A stretch of 64,000 nt of DNA, taken from the NCBI GenBank assembly GCA_902781895.1, contig CACZLA010000001.1, positions 62,001 to 126,000 of the forward strand, given 5' to 3'. The notes beneath the pieces are model-generated. The model ran no database searches and was not told the DNA's origin. It saw only the letters and a list, made by a program, of their open reading frames with translations. The DNA is from an uncultured Lachnospiraceae bacterium. GTDB taxonomy: Bacteria > Bacillota > Clostridia > Lachnospirales > Lachnospiraceae. A program made the translations under genes and the position numbers. How positions within the stretch are numbered: the first letter of the stretch is position 1; every line of letters begins with the position of its first letter. Positions 33,614-43,417 of this stretch are shown piece after piece.

Positions 33614-34492
33614 TTACCGCTGAAACTTACGAATAATACCCATAACCTCTCTGGACCAATCTGATGGCTCCGCCTTTATTTCATAATCCTCAAACCTTGA
33701 TTCTTCAGGGAATATCCTGACAAGCACATCTCTGTCTATATGAAGAGTTTCTTTATATTTTTTAGTGATCATGGTCTCTGCCTTCTTCTTTGCAACAGAG
33801 AATTTCTTATCCTTTCTGCTTATACCCGTTACTATACCGTCCACCTTTACGGAATATCTTTTGAAATAATTCTGGAGATAATCCAGGGAATAATACTCTG
33901 CCGAATATACCCATACATCATATCCCTTTTTTCCCAGATAATGCAACAGGGCAGGAAGACCAAGTCTTATTCTTTCGGCAAACATTTTATTCATTGGAAA
34001 GGGAAGGGGTCTCTCTGCCACATCACTTCCATGGGAACAGAAAATAACCTCGTCCAGATCCAGTGCAGCTCTCTTATCATGTTCGGATGCACGGAGCATC
34101 TTCTCAATATCAACTTCATTTGTCAGGTTTACGATCTTCACCGGAATCATCTTGAAGCCCACTCTCATGGCTGCCGCCCATCTGTGATGTCCGTTAAGTA
34201 TCATATATCCATCGGGATGTACCTTCTGAACTGTTATGGGTTCATCCTTAATACTCTGTTCCATGGTTCCGAATCTTTGAAACGCACGCACATAACGGTT
34301 ATAAATGCTATAATTCGGCCCTACGGTTTTACTGCAGAATTCGTCATCCGGATTCGGATGAAGCTTCTCTATGGGAACCTTCTTTGTAAACATCCTCTCT
34401 GAACTGCTTGCCTTTATAGGAACCATTATACCTTCATATTTTCTTATTTGACGATCAACATATTCTGCTAATTCTGTCTTTGGTGCTGCCAT
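33614..34492 (-). CDS. ParB-like nuclease/CTPase-fold domain fused to HAD domain
   Basis: A 292-residue fusion. Residues ~45-130 are a ParB/sulfiredoxin-like domain (KKVPIEKLHPNP, DEPITVQKVHPDGYMILNGHHRWAAAMRVGF) with the conserved G-H-x-R box; no DNA-binding helix-turn-helix follows. Residues ~140-290 are a HAD domain with ALDLDEVIF, VWVYSAEY and LHIDRDV; the motif IV Asp pair is reduced to one Asp. It is preceded by a GGGGAGGT site. It lies between the DUF2252 gene (54 bp) and a HAD paralogue (8 bp). The combination is unusual; a nucleotide- or phosphoprotein-directed role is a guess. Confidence 0.8.
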   Translation of the reverse strand: MAAPKTELAEYVDRQIRKYEGIMVPIKASSSERMFTKKVPIEKLHPNPDDEFCSKTVGPNYSIYNRYVRAFQRFGTMEQSIKDEPITVQKVHPDGYMILNGHHRWAAAMRVGFKMIPVKIVNLTNEVDIEKMLRASEHDKRAALDLDEVIFCSHGSDVAERPLPFPMNKMFAERIRLGLPALLHYLGKKGYDVWVYSAEYYSLDYLQNYFKRYSVKVDGIVTGISRKDKKFSVAKKKAETMITKKYKETLHIDRDVLVRIFPEESRFEDYEIKAEPSDWSREVMGIIRKFQR

Positions 34493-34546
34493 AAACTACC
34501 TCCCCATAATCATGCAACAAATCAACTACCCCGTTTTACTTCTCCA

Positions 34547-35908
34547 TCATTTATTACAATACTTCAAAAACATCTCATAATCAGCTTCATTCTGATCTGC
34601 ATAATGTGATGCATATTTTACCATAGCTTTTTCAAATGTATCATTTTTTCCGAGATATCCGGCTATAGCATGTCTGTCACCGGTCTTGGCATGTGCATGA
34701 GCAAGTGACCAGGCACACATGGAAGCAAGACCTTTGAGACCGTTTTCATTTATGGTTTCCAGATCAAAGGATCCCTTTGCATCCCAAAGCTGCCTTACAT
34801 AATAGTCTCTATGAACCCCTTCATGGATTTCAAGACTGAGCCATCCCAGAAGTATATCTCCGGCAGTCTGGATAGCACGCTGACCTTCAACAACGCGCTG
34901 ACCACCCTTCTTATACTTACTTTTACCGTAATACTCTTCAAGCACCGATCTTTCAGCCTGCTTTATCTGGAGTACCAGTGGATCACCCTTCGTACTTCCC
35001 ATAATTACCAGCATCCAGGCCTGAAGACCAACGCTGCCTACACCTACTACCTTATGGGCAAGCTCCAGCGGTTCATAATGCTTCACAAGATCCCTACGCT
35101 CTGCCGGAAGAGACTTTACGTATATTTCAAGAGCTTTATTGATATTATAACTGAAATCATATAAAACTTTTTCCTCACTTAACATATCTCTTATGGGAAT
35201 AATAAGAGGAGGATTACTCTTGATACGAAGCTTGCCGTCAACTGTTTCCGTAAGCTTCTTTATGGCACGGTTGCTGTCCTTCTTTAATGCTTTATTTACA
35301 GTCTCTCTCATTATAGCCAGCTGATCTGCATCCGAAAAATTCGGATCGTTTTCAATAAATCTTTCCAGATCCAGATGCTTATACCAGACCTCTATGGTTC
35401 CCATTTCCGAAAAATGCATCATGGACTCTCGATAAAACTTTGCTGCCGAATATACTGCATCCTCCCGGTCCTTTTTCAAAAAGCCGCGAGTACGTCCGCA
35501 TATTTCTATACTTGCCACGAGACGTTTTATATCCACCTCAAAAGGAGCCGGAAGAGTCTCATCAAAATCATTTATATCAAATACAACTCTTCTCTCAGGA
35601 GAACCAAAGATACCAAAATTTGAAATATGTGCATCACCACAGGCCTGAACTCTGAAATCCGTTCTCGGTGTTGATGCAAGATCATGGGCCTGAATGTTGG
35701 CTGCCCCTCTGAAAAATGTAAATGGGGTTGCAGACATACGTTCATGTCTTATGGGAATAAGAAGCTCGTGTCTGGTTGATTCCTGCTTACTGATCAGTTC
35801 CTCCACAATAGTACGTTTTGTCTGTACCTCCCAAAGTCCGAGATCACTTCTGGAGGTTATTTTTCTATACGCTTTGGCTTCTTTTTTCCTTGCTTCTGTA
35901 TCATCCAT
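34547..35908 (-). CDS. DUF2252 family protein, kinase-like fold
   Basis: A 453-residue DUF2252 protein. The family resembles aminoglycoside-phosphotransferase kinases: catalytic-loop-like VQACGDAHISNFGIFG and metal-binding-like VVFDINDFDETLPAPFEVD. Also typical are RMSATPFTFFRGAA near the N-terminus and GVGSVGLQAWMLVIMG. Its substrate is unknown. It follows cardiolipin synthase after 91 bp containing a large hairpin and precedes the ParB-HAD gene, so it may phosphorylate something the HAD proteins dephosphorylate (speculation). Confidence 0.9.
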   Translation of the reverse strand: MDDTEARKKEAKAYRKITSRSDLGLWEVQTKRTIVEELISKQESTRHELLIPIRHERMSATPFTFFRGAANIQAHDLASTPRTDFRVQACGDAHISNFGIFGSPERRVVFDINDFDETLPAPFEVDIKRLVASIEICGRTRGFLKKDREDAVYSAAKFYRESMMHFSEMGTIEVWYKHLDLERFIENDPNFSDADQLAIMRETVNKALKKDSNRAIKKLTETVDGKLRIKSNPPLIIPIRDMLSEEKVLYDFSYNINKALEIYVKSLPAERRDLVKHYEPLELAHKVVGVGSVGLQAWMLVIMGSTKGDPLVLQIKQAERSVLEEYYGKSKYKKGGQRVVEGQRAIQTAGDILLGWLSLEIHEGVHRDYYVRQLWDAKGSFDLETINENGLKGLASMCAWSLAHAHAKTGDRHAIAGYLGKNDTFEKAMVKYASHYADQNEADYEMFLKYCNK

Positions 35909-35940
35909 ACTTATCCCCTTTCCTGTCTTTTATGTGGAAA

Positions 35941-35985
35941 GGGGACGACTCCGATGTCTCTCTTTGGGACATCGAAATCGTCCCC
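35941..35985. other. Large imperfect hairpin between cls and the DUF2252 gene
   Basis: GGGGACGA/TCGTCCCC and CGATGTC/GACATCG arms pair with a 2 to 3-base internal bulge and 9-base loop. On the minus strand it starts 15 nt after the cls stop and lacks a proper U-tract. It may reduce read-through or protect upstream mRNA. Confidence 0.65.
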
Positions 35986-35999
35986 TCGTCTCATTTTTC

Positions 36000-37553
36000 C
36001 TAAAGCAGCGGTGCCGCTATTCTCAGAATGCCATCCCAAAGCATTCCAAGTCTTCCCTTTTGAACATCTTCTATAGACATCACACGACATTTCTTAAGTG
36101 TCTCAAGATAATCCTTCTTCAGGCTCTCATATATATCAGCCTTGTAGAACAGTGAGTAGCACTCAAAATGCAGGAACAGACTTCTGTAATCCAGATTGAC
36201 CGTACCGATACCACAGATCTTTCCATCCATGAGTACAGCCTTGGCGTGTACAAATCCCGGTTCATATTCATATATCTTAACACCGGCAGCAAGAAGATCC
36301 TTATAATAGCTTCTTCCCAGTCTGAATACCATTTTCTTATCAGGAATACCCGGCATGATGATCCTTACATCAACGCCACGCTTGGCAGCTCTGATAAATG
36401 CATCGAAAAGCGCATCTCCCAGCATCAGGTATGGTGTATAGAACCAGACATAATCCGTAGCCATAGATAAAAATTCGGTAAACAGCACATTACTTGCAGG
36501 TTCATCACGCATAGGTGAATCATAATACGGAAGTATATATCCGTTAGTCTCATCAGGAGCTTCATCATATCCGGACTTAACCAGCATCTTCTTCGGAACA
36601 GGATCCTTAGAGAAGGCGTCCCAGAATTCAGCAAACATGTATGTATAACTCTGAACTGCTGTTCCCGTAATTCTGAAACCGATATCCTTCCAGACACCGA
36701 ACTTCTCAACCTCGTTGATATACTCATCAGCAAGGTTAACACCACCACTGTAAGCAACCTTACCGTCTATAACCATGATCTTTCTGTGGTCTCTGTTGTT
36801 AAGCTGTGACTTAATAAGCAGGAACGGATTAAATGATATACATCTGATTCCCTTCTTCTGAAGATCCGCTATATCCTTTACTGAATAAGTTCCGATACTT
36901 CCCAGGTCATCATACATTACACGTACATCAACACCTTCACTGGCCTTATTCTGAAGGATATCAACAAGTGTATCCCAGAATTTTCCGTTCTCAATAATAA
37001 AGTACTCTATATATACATAGTGCTCGGCTTTCTTCAGATCCTCCACCATATCCGCGAACATATCCTCACCGAAAGGATAATACTTCGAAGTTCCGTTTAT
37101 ATGAACGGGGAAATATGTTGATTCGGATAAATGCTGAAGACTCTGACCAAGACGAGGTTCTTCACTTTTAATCTTATCCAGTATGATCTGATTCTGCGAC
37201 CGACCTTTTTCTGCTTTTTCATTATCCTCCAAAAGATTCTTTTTAGCCTTTTGAAGCTTCTCTGTAAGCTTTTTGCCTGTCTTCTTGTTTCCCAGTGTAA
37301 GATAAAGCATGGCACCGAGAATAGGAAGTGCAAGTATAACTATGATCCATAGTATTTTATACGAGCTTTCATCTCTCTTCGAAACCAGATAGATGACAAA
37401 AATTATAGCAAGTACAGTAAATACAGCCCTCAGTACTATACCCAGATTTCCGCCCATGAATTTGTTCAGAACCAATACTACCAGGACATACCATAATATC
37501 TGCAGTAATACTGCCGGTAATACGATCAGAACTCTACCAATAATCCTTTTCAT
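36000..37553 (-). CDS. cls: Cardiolipin synthase (phospholipase D family)
   Basis: A 517-residue membrane enzyme that condenses two phosphatidylglycerols to cardiolipin. Two N-terminal helices (VLIVLPAVLLQILWYVLVVLV, then ...ILALPILGAMLYL) precede two HKD motifs: NRDHRKIMVIDGKVAYSGG and VHAKAVLMDGKICGIGT. Length is normal. It lies 32 bp downstream of a hypothetical gene and upstream of the DUF2252/ParB-HAD/HAD genes, probably one operon ended at 32882-32920. Confidence 0.95.
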   Translation of the reverse strand: MKRIIGRVLIVLPAVLLQILWYVLVVLVLNKFMGGNLGIVLRAVFTVLAIIFVIYLVSKRDESSYKILWIIVILALPILGAMLYLTLGNKKTGKKLTEKLQKAKKNLLEDNEKAEKGRSQNQIILDKIKSEEPRLGQSLQHLSESTYFPVHINGTSKYYPFGEDMFADMVEDLKKAEHYVYIEYFIIENGKFWDTLVDILQNKASEGVDVRVMYDDLGSIGTYSVKDIADLQKKGIRCISFNPFLLIKSQLNNRDHRKIMVIDGKVAYSGGVNLADEYINEVEKFGVWKDIGFRITGTAVQSYTYMFAEFWDAFSKDPVPKKMLVKSGYDEAPDETNGYILPYYDSPMRDEPASNVLFTEFLSMATDYVWFYTPYLMLGDALFDAFIRAAKRGVDVRIIMPGIPDKKMVFRLGRSYYKDLLAAGVKIYEYEPGFVHAKAVLMDGKICGIGTVNLDYRSLFLHFECYSLFYKADIYESLKKDYLETLKKCRVMSIEDVQKGRLGMLWDGILRIAAPLL

Positions 37554-37585
37554 TTTTACATCCTTTCATCCTTCAAATATATATA

Positions 37586-37969
37586 CTAAAGGCCCAGAGC
37601 CTGAAGCACCTCGTATATCGATTTCACCTGTTCCTCGGCACGCCTTGTGTTTTTTCCGGCGAAGTTGAATATACCTACCAGACCACGACTTCCTTTTTTC
37701 ATCACGCGATACTCAACTCTGTTTACTATTCCGACCTCTCTGGATTTTTTTATCTTAAATTTGGAAAACGAACCTTTTTTTAACTCTGCAGGGGCGATAC
37801 GAACCTGGTTAAACTTGTCAAGGGGAGGAAATATGATCAGCTGAATAATGCCATCCTTATAATACTCAGGTTTACCAGCATCAAACTTCTGATCTTTTAT
37901 TGCTTCATATAGTTCTTCCATGGTGTATGGCTTATTTGTATTAAGTCGTCTGACAGTCAAACCAAACAC
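37586..37969 (-). CDS. Hypothetical 127-residue protein upstream of cls
   Basis: Not recognised. The soluble, basic protein has an N-terminal helix-rich part (PYTMEELYEAIKDQKFDAGKP), a beta-rich core (GIIQLIIFPPLDKFNQVRI, SKFKIKKSREVGIVNRVEYR) and a C-terminal helix (RRAEEQVKSIYEVLQAL). The start is a GTG at 37969 with AGGAGG 8 nt upstream. It begins the presumed cls operon and is divergent from the PP2C phosphatase array. Confidence 0.7.
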   Translation of the reverse strand: MFGLTVRRLNTNKPYTMEELYEAIKDQKFDAGKPEYYKDGIIQLIIFPPLDKFNQVRIAPAELKKGSFSKFKIKKSREVGIVNRVEYRVMKKGSRGLVGIFNFAGKNTRRAEEQVKSIYEVLQALGL

Positions 37970-38068
37970 GATAATATCCTCCTATAACAATTATAGAAAC
38001 AAACTGTCATTATTATAACACCCATATTTATTTATTTCTATATATTTAACCAGAATGGAAAAGCCGTG

Positions 38069-38097
38069 TTGCACTCATCCTTCATATCATTTAAAAT
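38069..38097 (+). promoter_or_regulatory. Promoter of the PP2C phosphatase array
   Basis: TTGCAC (38069-38074) and TAAAAT (38092-38097) are 17 bp apart, ~47 bp before the ATG at 38144. Confidence 0.6.
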
Positions 38098-38100
38098 ATA

Positions 38101-38116
38101 ATGACATAAGTGTCAT
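38101..38116. promoter_or_regulatory. Palindrome ATGACA-N4-TGTCAT at the array start site
   Basis: A perfect 6+6 bp inverted repeat directly after the -10 element, where a repressor could bind. An extra copy of CATAAGT overlaps it. The regulator is unknown. Confidence 0.45.
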
Positions 38117-38143
38117 AAGTCAAAATGCGTCTGGGAATCATAC

Positions 38144-39871
38144 ATGAAAAAAAGAAACAAAAAAATTCTATTACAAACAGGTCTTGTCATTACTCTTATC
38201 TTTCTGATAAGTCTTATTATTTGCGTTCTTTTTGTAATAAGAATCACGGAAAATATCATAGTATCAAGTAAAAGAGAACCTATGAAAAATGATATTTCCG
38301 AAATAGATCAGTGTCTATCCTTTGAAACCAAATCCGAGTCATCAATAAAATATATGCTTGAACACTCCTCCGAACTATCTTATGACAGTTTTGCTGTTGA
38401 TGAAGACAAAGATTATCTTGTCTATGGTACCGATGAAGAAACACACCGGAATAAATTTGAAACCTACACTCCCGAGGACCAAAGCATACTGGCAAACTAT
38501 TATTATTCTCTTGATAATTTTATTCTGATTTATTTACTGGAAAACAGTTTTTATAATGACTACTGCAGCGTGGTTTTAGATTCGCAGGGAGAGGCACGCG
38601 TACTTCTTTCATATTCAAAAAATAAAGAGCACATATATAATCTGGGGGAAATATATGGTGAAAACCTCGCCGATATCAAACCTGTAAAAAATATATTAGA
38701 GGACGATTATATTGATTTTACATACGAACTGAAGGGAGAATTCCTAAGTCCTGATATTTATGTATATTTCCCTTTCAAAGACGAAAGCGGAAACATCGTA
38801 AGTATAGGTATCTTCCATTATTATATGGATGATATAATATCCTACGTAATTCAGGAGTCTTTTGAGATATCCATAATAGCTATCGTACTCAGTCTGATCC
38901 TGCTGGATTTTATTGTACTTCTGTTTCTCAGAAAAAAAGCAACAAAGCCTCTGCTCTCCATAAAATCATCTTTACATGACTATATGGAGAACAAACAGAG
39001 TGCTGATGTAGTTGAACGTATGTCAAAAATAAAAGCCAAAAATGAACTCGGAGTTCTTTCAGAAGATGTCAGTACTCTGGCTGTGGAACTGGATACTTAT
39101 GCTATTGATAATATAAAGCTGGCACAGAATAAGGAAAGAGTTAAAGCCGAGCTTTCCCTCGCATCCGAAATACAGGATGATTCCCTTATAAAAGATTTTC
39201 CTGATAATGACAACATAAAAATATGTGCATCTATGACTCCCGCCAAAGAGGTAGGAGGAGACTTCTATGATTTCTTCTATATAGATGATAGTCACGTTGC
39301 ACTTACAATAGCCGATGTATCCGGAAAGGGAATTCCGGCCGCTCTTGTTATGATGTCAGCCATGACTTCAATCAGAAACTACACTATGCTGCTCTCTGAT
39401 CCGGCCGAAATACTCGAAAAACTAAATGACAAATTATGTCTGAGAAATAACACAAATATGTTTGTTACTGCCTGGCTCGGAATACTGGATCTTAAGACCG
39501 GTCTTTTAACCACTTCCAATGCCGGTCATGAATTCCCGGCTGTAAATACAAACGGAAAATATGAATTATTCAAAGATAAACATGGTTTTGTTCTCGGCGG
39601 AATGCCCGGCATGAAATACAAAAATGAAGAAATCCGGCTGAAGCCCGGCAACAGCATTTTCGTCTATACAGACGGCGTTCCTGAAGCAACAAATGTCAAA
39701 AATGAATTATTTGGAACAGATAGGATGATCAGCGCACTCAACACTTCCGAAAGCACACTTCCTGAAGATGCTTTGGAAAACGTTAAAAAGGCTGTTGATG
39801 ACTTTATAGGCACAGCGCAGCAGTTTGATGATCTTACAATGCTATGTATAAAATTTAAAGGTAAACTATGA
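38144..39871 (+). CDS. Membrane PP2C/SpoIIE-type Ser/Thr phosphatase, copy A1
   Basis: A 575-residue membrane phosphatase. TM1 is ~10-32, an extracytoplasmic sensor region ~33-240, TM2 ~242-262, a HAMP-like linker ~262-320, then a helix LASEIQDDSLIKDFP and the PP2C domain ~355-572. Metal ligands are present: EVGGDFYD (D373), IADVSGKG (D391), YTDGV (D510) and FDDLT (D562/D563). Such enzymes usually dephosphorylate STAS anti-anti-sigma factors, but no such partner or anti-sigma kinase gene is in the window. First of four; it overlaps the next gene by 4 bp. It is most like the gene at 41690. Confidence 0.9.
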   Translation: MKKRNKKILLQTGLVITLIFLISLIICVLFVIRITENIIVSSKREPMKNDISEIDQCLSFETKSESSIKYMLEHSSELSYDSFAVDEDKDYLVYGTDEETHRNKFETYTPEDQSILANYYYSLDNFILIYLLENSFYNDYCSVVLDSQGEARVLLSYSKNKEHIYNLGEIYGENLADIKPVKNILEDDYIDFTYELKGEFLSPDIYVYFPFKDESGNIVSIGIFHYYMDDIISYVIQESFEISIIAIVLSLILLDFIVLLFLRKKATKPLLSIKSSLHDYMENKQSADVVERMSKIKAKNELGVLSEDVSTLAVELDTYAIDNIKLAQNKERVKAELSLASEIQDDSLIKDFPDNDNIKICASMTPAKEVGGDFYDFFYIDDSHVALTIADVSGKGIPAALVMMSAMTSIRNYTMLLSDPAEILEKLNDKLCLRNNTNMFVTAWLGILDLKTGLLTTSNAGHEFPAVNTNGKYELFKDKHGFVLGGMPGMKYKNEEIRLKPGNSIFVYTDGVPEATNVKNELFGTDRMISALNTSESTLPEDALENVKKAVDDFIGTAQQFDDLTMLCIKFKGKL

Positions 39872-41643
39872 AAAACAGCGAAAAGAAAAACAACAAAAAA
39901 AGCAAAAGGCTTATTGTTGAAACAGGTATATTCATATCTGTTATTCTTTCCGTGCTTTTTCTCACATTGGCAATAATAATCATTACCATAACAATCTTTT
40001 TGGAAAAGACCAGCATCAATGACAATCTGTATGTTAATGTTTTAGAAATACAAAGCGAATTCAAAGATCAGATTCCGTCATTCATGCTTGATTATCTGAT
40101 AGATAACCCTGAAGTAATGAGCAATGAAAATCTGGAATTGTTCAGCAACTTTGAAAATATCGAATCTTTGGATATGGAAGATATACCGGAAAGATTAAAC
40201 GAAACAAACTTCAACGCTCTGAGTGAAGAAAGTAAAAATTATATTACAATTCTGTATTATAAATTATCATACTATCGAATGAATTATATTGTTACCAGAA
40301 ACCGACGTGATTACATATCCATATTAGATGTTTCGGATCCGCAAAATCCCTTTGTAGTCATGTATGCCGACAACAGTGACATCTCAGAAATATTTGTTTT
40401 TAATAAATTCCTGAATAATTCATCATTCAGAAAAAATAGTCCCGATATTAACATCAGTGAACATCCGGCTATTGAAGCAATAATAAACGGAAGCTCAAAC
40501 CCATATGAGATTGAAAAAATAAATCCCGATAATTCCCCCAGCACCATTATCGCAGCTCCTTTATTCGTTGGTAACAGCCGATATATTGCAATCTTATCGG
40601 ATGAAACGGAAGATGTCAGCATAAAAGAAATCCTTAAGATTCTGTTTCCGCCACTTGTCCTCATTCTCATAGGTGTTATTTGTATTGCAATTATAATATC
40701 TGTTTACATTTATATAATTATAACCAGACCTCTCTCTAAAATAACAGATTCAATCCGAGGCTATATAAATGATAAAAACAGTGAAACTGTAGAATATCAG
40801 ATGTCAGAGATCAAATCCAAGAATGAGATTGGAGAGCTTGCCGACGAGTTCTGTGATCTGACATCAGAAATAGACAGATATAATAACGAACACATTAACC
40901 TTATAAAAGAAACAGGAAAATATGAATCAGACCTGAACGTTGCAGCAAGTATCCAGAATGATATGCTTATAAAAGATTTCCCTGATGACTCAAGATTCAG
41001 GTTATTTGCATCCATGACTCCGGCCAAGGAGGTAGGTGGCGACTTTTATGATTTCTTTATGATAGATGATGACCATCTCTGTATGACCATAGCAGATGTA
41101 TCGGGAAAAGGTGTTCCGGCATCCCTTGTTATGATGGCAACTCTCACTTCCATCAGGGATTATGCTTCACTCATTAACTCTCCCGAAAAAATACTTGAAA
41201 GAGTAAATGAGGAAATATGCCGTAAAAATATGAAGGATATGTTTGTTACTGTATGGCTTGGTATACTGGATCTGAAAACAGGAACTCTCATCACATCAAA
41301 TGCAGGACATGAATATCCTGCCATTAACATAAACGGCAGCTTTGAACTATTTAAAGATAAACACGGTTTTGTTATAGGCGGCATGAGCGGCACAAAGTAT
41401 AAAACCGAAGAGATCCATTTAAAGGCAGGCGACACCATATTTGTATATACTGATGGTGTTCCGGAAGCAACAAATGCAAAAGATGAGATGTTCGGAACGG
41501 ACAGAATGCTTGAGGTACTGAATAATTCACCTGACGCACAGCCCGAGGAGCTTCTTAAAAATGTCAAAGCCTCTGTAGATGAGTTTGCCGGCGAAGCACC
41601 GCAATTTGATGATCTGACAGTACTTTCAATCAAGTTATTATAA
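39868..41643 (+). CDS. Membrane PP2C/SpoIIE-type Ser/Thr phosphatase, copy B1
   Basis: A 591-residue protein with the same plan as its neighbours: TM ~18-42, sensor region to ~255, TM ~258-285, HAMP-like ~288-340, PP2C ~370-590 with EVGGDFYDFF, IADVSGKGVPA, YTDGVPEATN and FDDLTVLS. The N-terminal sensor differs from copy A1 and matches the gene at 43414 (SINDNLYVNVLEIQ versus SLRDNLYVNVLSAQ). An ATGA overlap with the upstream gene implies coupled translation. A1 and B1 may form a heterodimeric sensor (inference). Confidence 0.9.
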   Translation: MKNSEKKNNKKSKRLIVETGIFISVILSVLFLTLAIIIITITIFLEKTSINDNLYVNVLEIQSEFKDQIPSFMLDYLIDNPEVMSNENLELFSNFENIESLDMEDIPERLNETNFNALSEESKNYITILYYKLSYYRMNYIVTRNRRDYISILDVSDPQNPFVVMYADNSDISEIFVFNKFLNNSSFRKNSPDINISEHPAIEAIINGSSNPYEIEKINPDNSPSTIIAAPLFVGNSRYIAILSDETEDVSIKEILKILFPPLVLILIGVICIAIIISVYIYIIITRPLSKITDSIRGYINDKNSETVEYQMSEIKSKNEIGELADEFCDLTSEIDRYNNEHINLIKETGKYESDLNVAASIQNDMLIKDFPDDSRFRLFASMTPAKEVGGDFYDFFMIDDDHLCMTIADVSGKGVPASLVMMATLTSIRDYASLINSPEKILERVNEEICRKNMKDMFVTVWLGILDLKTGTLITSNAGHEYPAININGSFELFKDKHGFVIGGMSGTKYKTEEIHLKAGDTIFVYTDGVPEATNAKDEMFGTDRMLEVLNNSPDAQPEELLKNVKASVDEFAGEAPQFDDLTVLSIKLL

Positions 41644-41689
41644 CAGGATGTAACATGGCATATTCCTTGTCACATTACAGGTATTAATT

Positions 41690-43417
41690 ATGAAAAAAAG
41701 GAATCATAAAATTCTATTACAGATAGGTTTCATCGTTACTTTTATATTCCTGATATTTCTTATCATCTGCGTCTGCTACATCATATGGACCACGGAAAAA
41801 AATGTTGTAGCAAGCAAAGTAAAGCCAATATACAATGACTTCAACGAGATATCAGAATCCTTATCCGGTGCAACCAGATCAAAGCAGATAAGTAATTACT
41901 GGCTTGATAACTCTTCCAAATTATCCAAAGATATCAAGCCCGGTATATTTGATGCAAGAGCTGAAATAGAATATACAGATAATGAAATAATCGAAAAGGG
42001 TTTTAATACCTTCACAGACAAGGAACAGTATGTAGTAGCCGAGTCCTGTTATTACTACGATACTATGGCTCTGAAAACTCTGGTCCATTCCTCATTCTAT
42101 TATGAGATTTTTTGTGTATCCGTAGATTCAGTCGGCACAGCAAAGATTCTTATTTATGATTCAGCCTCAGACAGCAGTAAATACTCCCTGGGAGATATAT
42201 ACAGCGAAAACTTTTATAAACTGGGTCCCGTAAAAAAAATATTATCCGATGATTATACTGATTTTACATACGAGCTGACAGGAGACATTTTTATGCCTGA
42301 CACTTATGCATATTATCCTGTCAAAAATCCCAGCGGAAATATAGCCACCTACTGTATCCTCCACTATAAAATGGATGATATCATTTCCTACTCCCTCCAG
42401 GATTCTTTTGAGCTTGCATTACTTATCATAGTAATATGCCTGATCATCCTTGATCTGGTATGTTTTATATTCATACGGCATAAGGCTACCAAGCCCCTGA
42501 CTTCCATACAATCCGCATTACGTGGCTATATGGATAACAAGGACAGTGATGCCGTAGTAGAAAAAATGTCAAAAATAAAACTCAAAAATGAATTCGGAAT
42601 ACTTTCCGAGGATATAAGCGCTCTTGCCATAGAGCTGGACAAATATGCAATTGATAATATAAAGCTTACTCAGGATAAGGAAAGAGTAAAATCAGAGTTA
42701 TCACTGGCTTCGGTAATACAGGACGATTCTCTTATAAAGGAATTTCCTGATACGGAAAACATCACATTATTTGCATCCATGACGCCGGCCAAGGAAGTAG
42801 GCGGGGACTTTTATGATTTCTTCTATGTTGATGATACACATCTGGCTCTTGTTATAGCCGATGTATCAGGAAAGGGAATCCCGGCATCTCTTGTTATGAT
42901 GGCCGCCATGACTTCCATAAGAAATTACACCATGTATCTTTCCGATCCGGCTGAAATATTCGAAAAAGTCAATATTGATCTCTGCAGCCGAAATAACATG
43001 GATATGTTCGTAACGGCATGGCTTGGTATACTGGATCTTAAAACCGGATCACTCGTCACTGCCAATGCAGGTCACGAATTCCCTGCCATAAATACAACCG
43101 GAAGATACGAGATCAAGAAAGAAAAACACTGCTTTGTACTCGGCGGAATGTCCGGAATAAAATACAGAAATGAAACAATACAGCTTAAACCGGGAGACAG
43201 TATTTTTGTATATACAGACGGTGTAGCCGAAGCAACAAATATAACCAATGAACTTTTCGGAACAGACAGACTTCTCGAAGCATTAAACACAGATCCTCAG
43301 GCTTTGCCTGAAGAAACTCTTAAAAATGTTAAAGAATCTGTTGATCACTTTATACGTACAGCTCAGCAGTTTGATGATCTTACCATGCTCTGCCTGAAAT
43401 TTAAAGGAACACTATGA
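41690..43417 (+). CDS. Membrane PP2C/SpoIIE-type Ser/Thr phosphatase, copy A2
   Basis: A 575-residue paralogue of the gene at 38144 with exactly the same length: MKKRNHKILLQIGF against MKKRNKKILLQTGL, then similar sensor, HAMP and PP2C parts. The catalytic motifs EVGGDFYDFFYVDD, IADVSGKGIPA, YTDGVAEATN and FDDLTMLC are intact. The 46-bp gap after B1 has no terminator that I can see, so all four genes are probably on one transcript. It overlaps B2 by 4 bp, repeating the A1-B1 junction. Confidence 0.9.
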   Translation: MKKRNHKILLQIGFIVTFIFLIFLIICVCYIIWTTEKNVVASKVKPIYNDFNEISESLSGATRSKQISNYWLDNSSKLSKDIKPGIFDARAEIEYTDNEIIEKGFNTFTDKEQYVVAESCYYYDTMALKTLVHSSFYYEIFCVSVDSVGTAKILIYDSASDSSKYSLGDIYSENFYKLGPVKKILSDDYTDFTYELTGDIFMPDTYAYYPVKNPSGNIATYCILHYKMDDIISYSLQDSFELALLIIVICLIILDLVCFIFIRHKATKPLTSIQSALRGYMDNKDSDAVVEKMSKIKLKNEFGILSEDISALAIELDKYAIDNIKLTQDKERVKSELSLASVIQDDSLIKEFPDTENITLFASMTPAKEVGGDFYDFFYVDDTHLALVIADVSGKGIPASLVMMAAMTSIRNYTMYLSDPAEIFEKVNIDLCSRNNMDMFVTAWLGILDLKTGSLVTANAGHEFPAINTTGRYEIKKEKHCFVLGGMSGIKYRNETIQLKPGDSIFVYTDGVAEATNITNELFGTDRLLEALNTDPQALPEETLKNVKESVDHFIRTAQQFDDLTMLCLKFKGTL

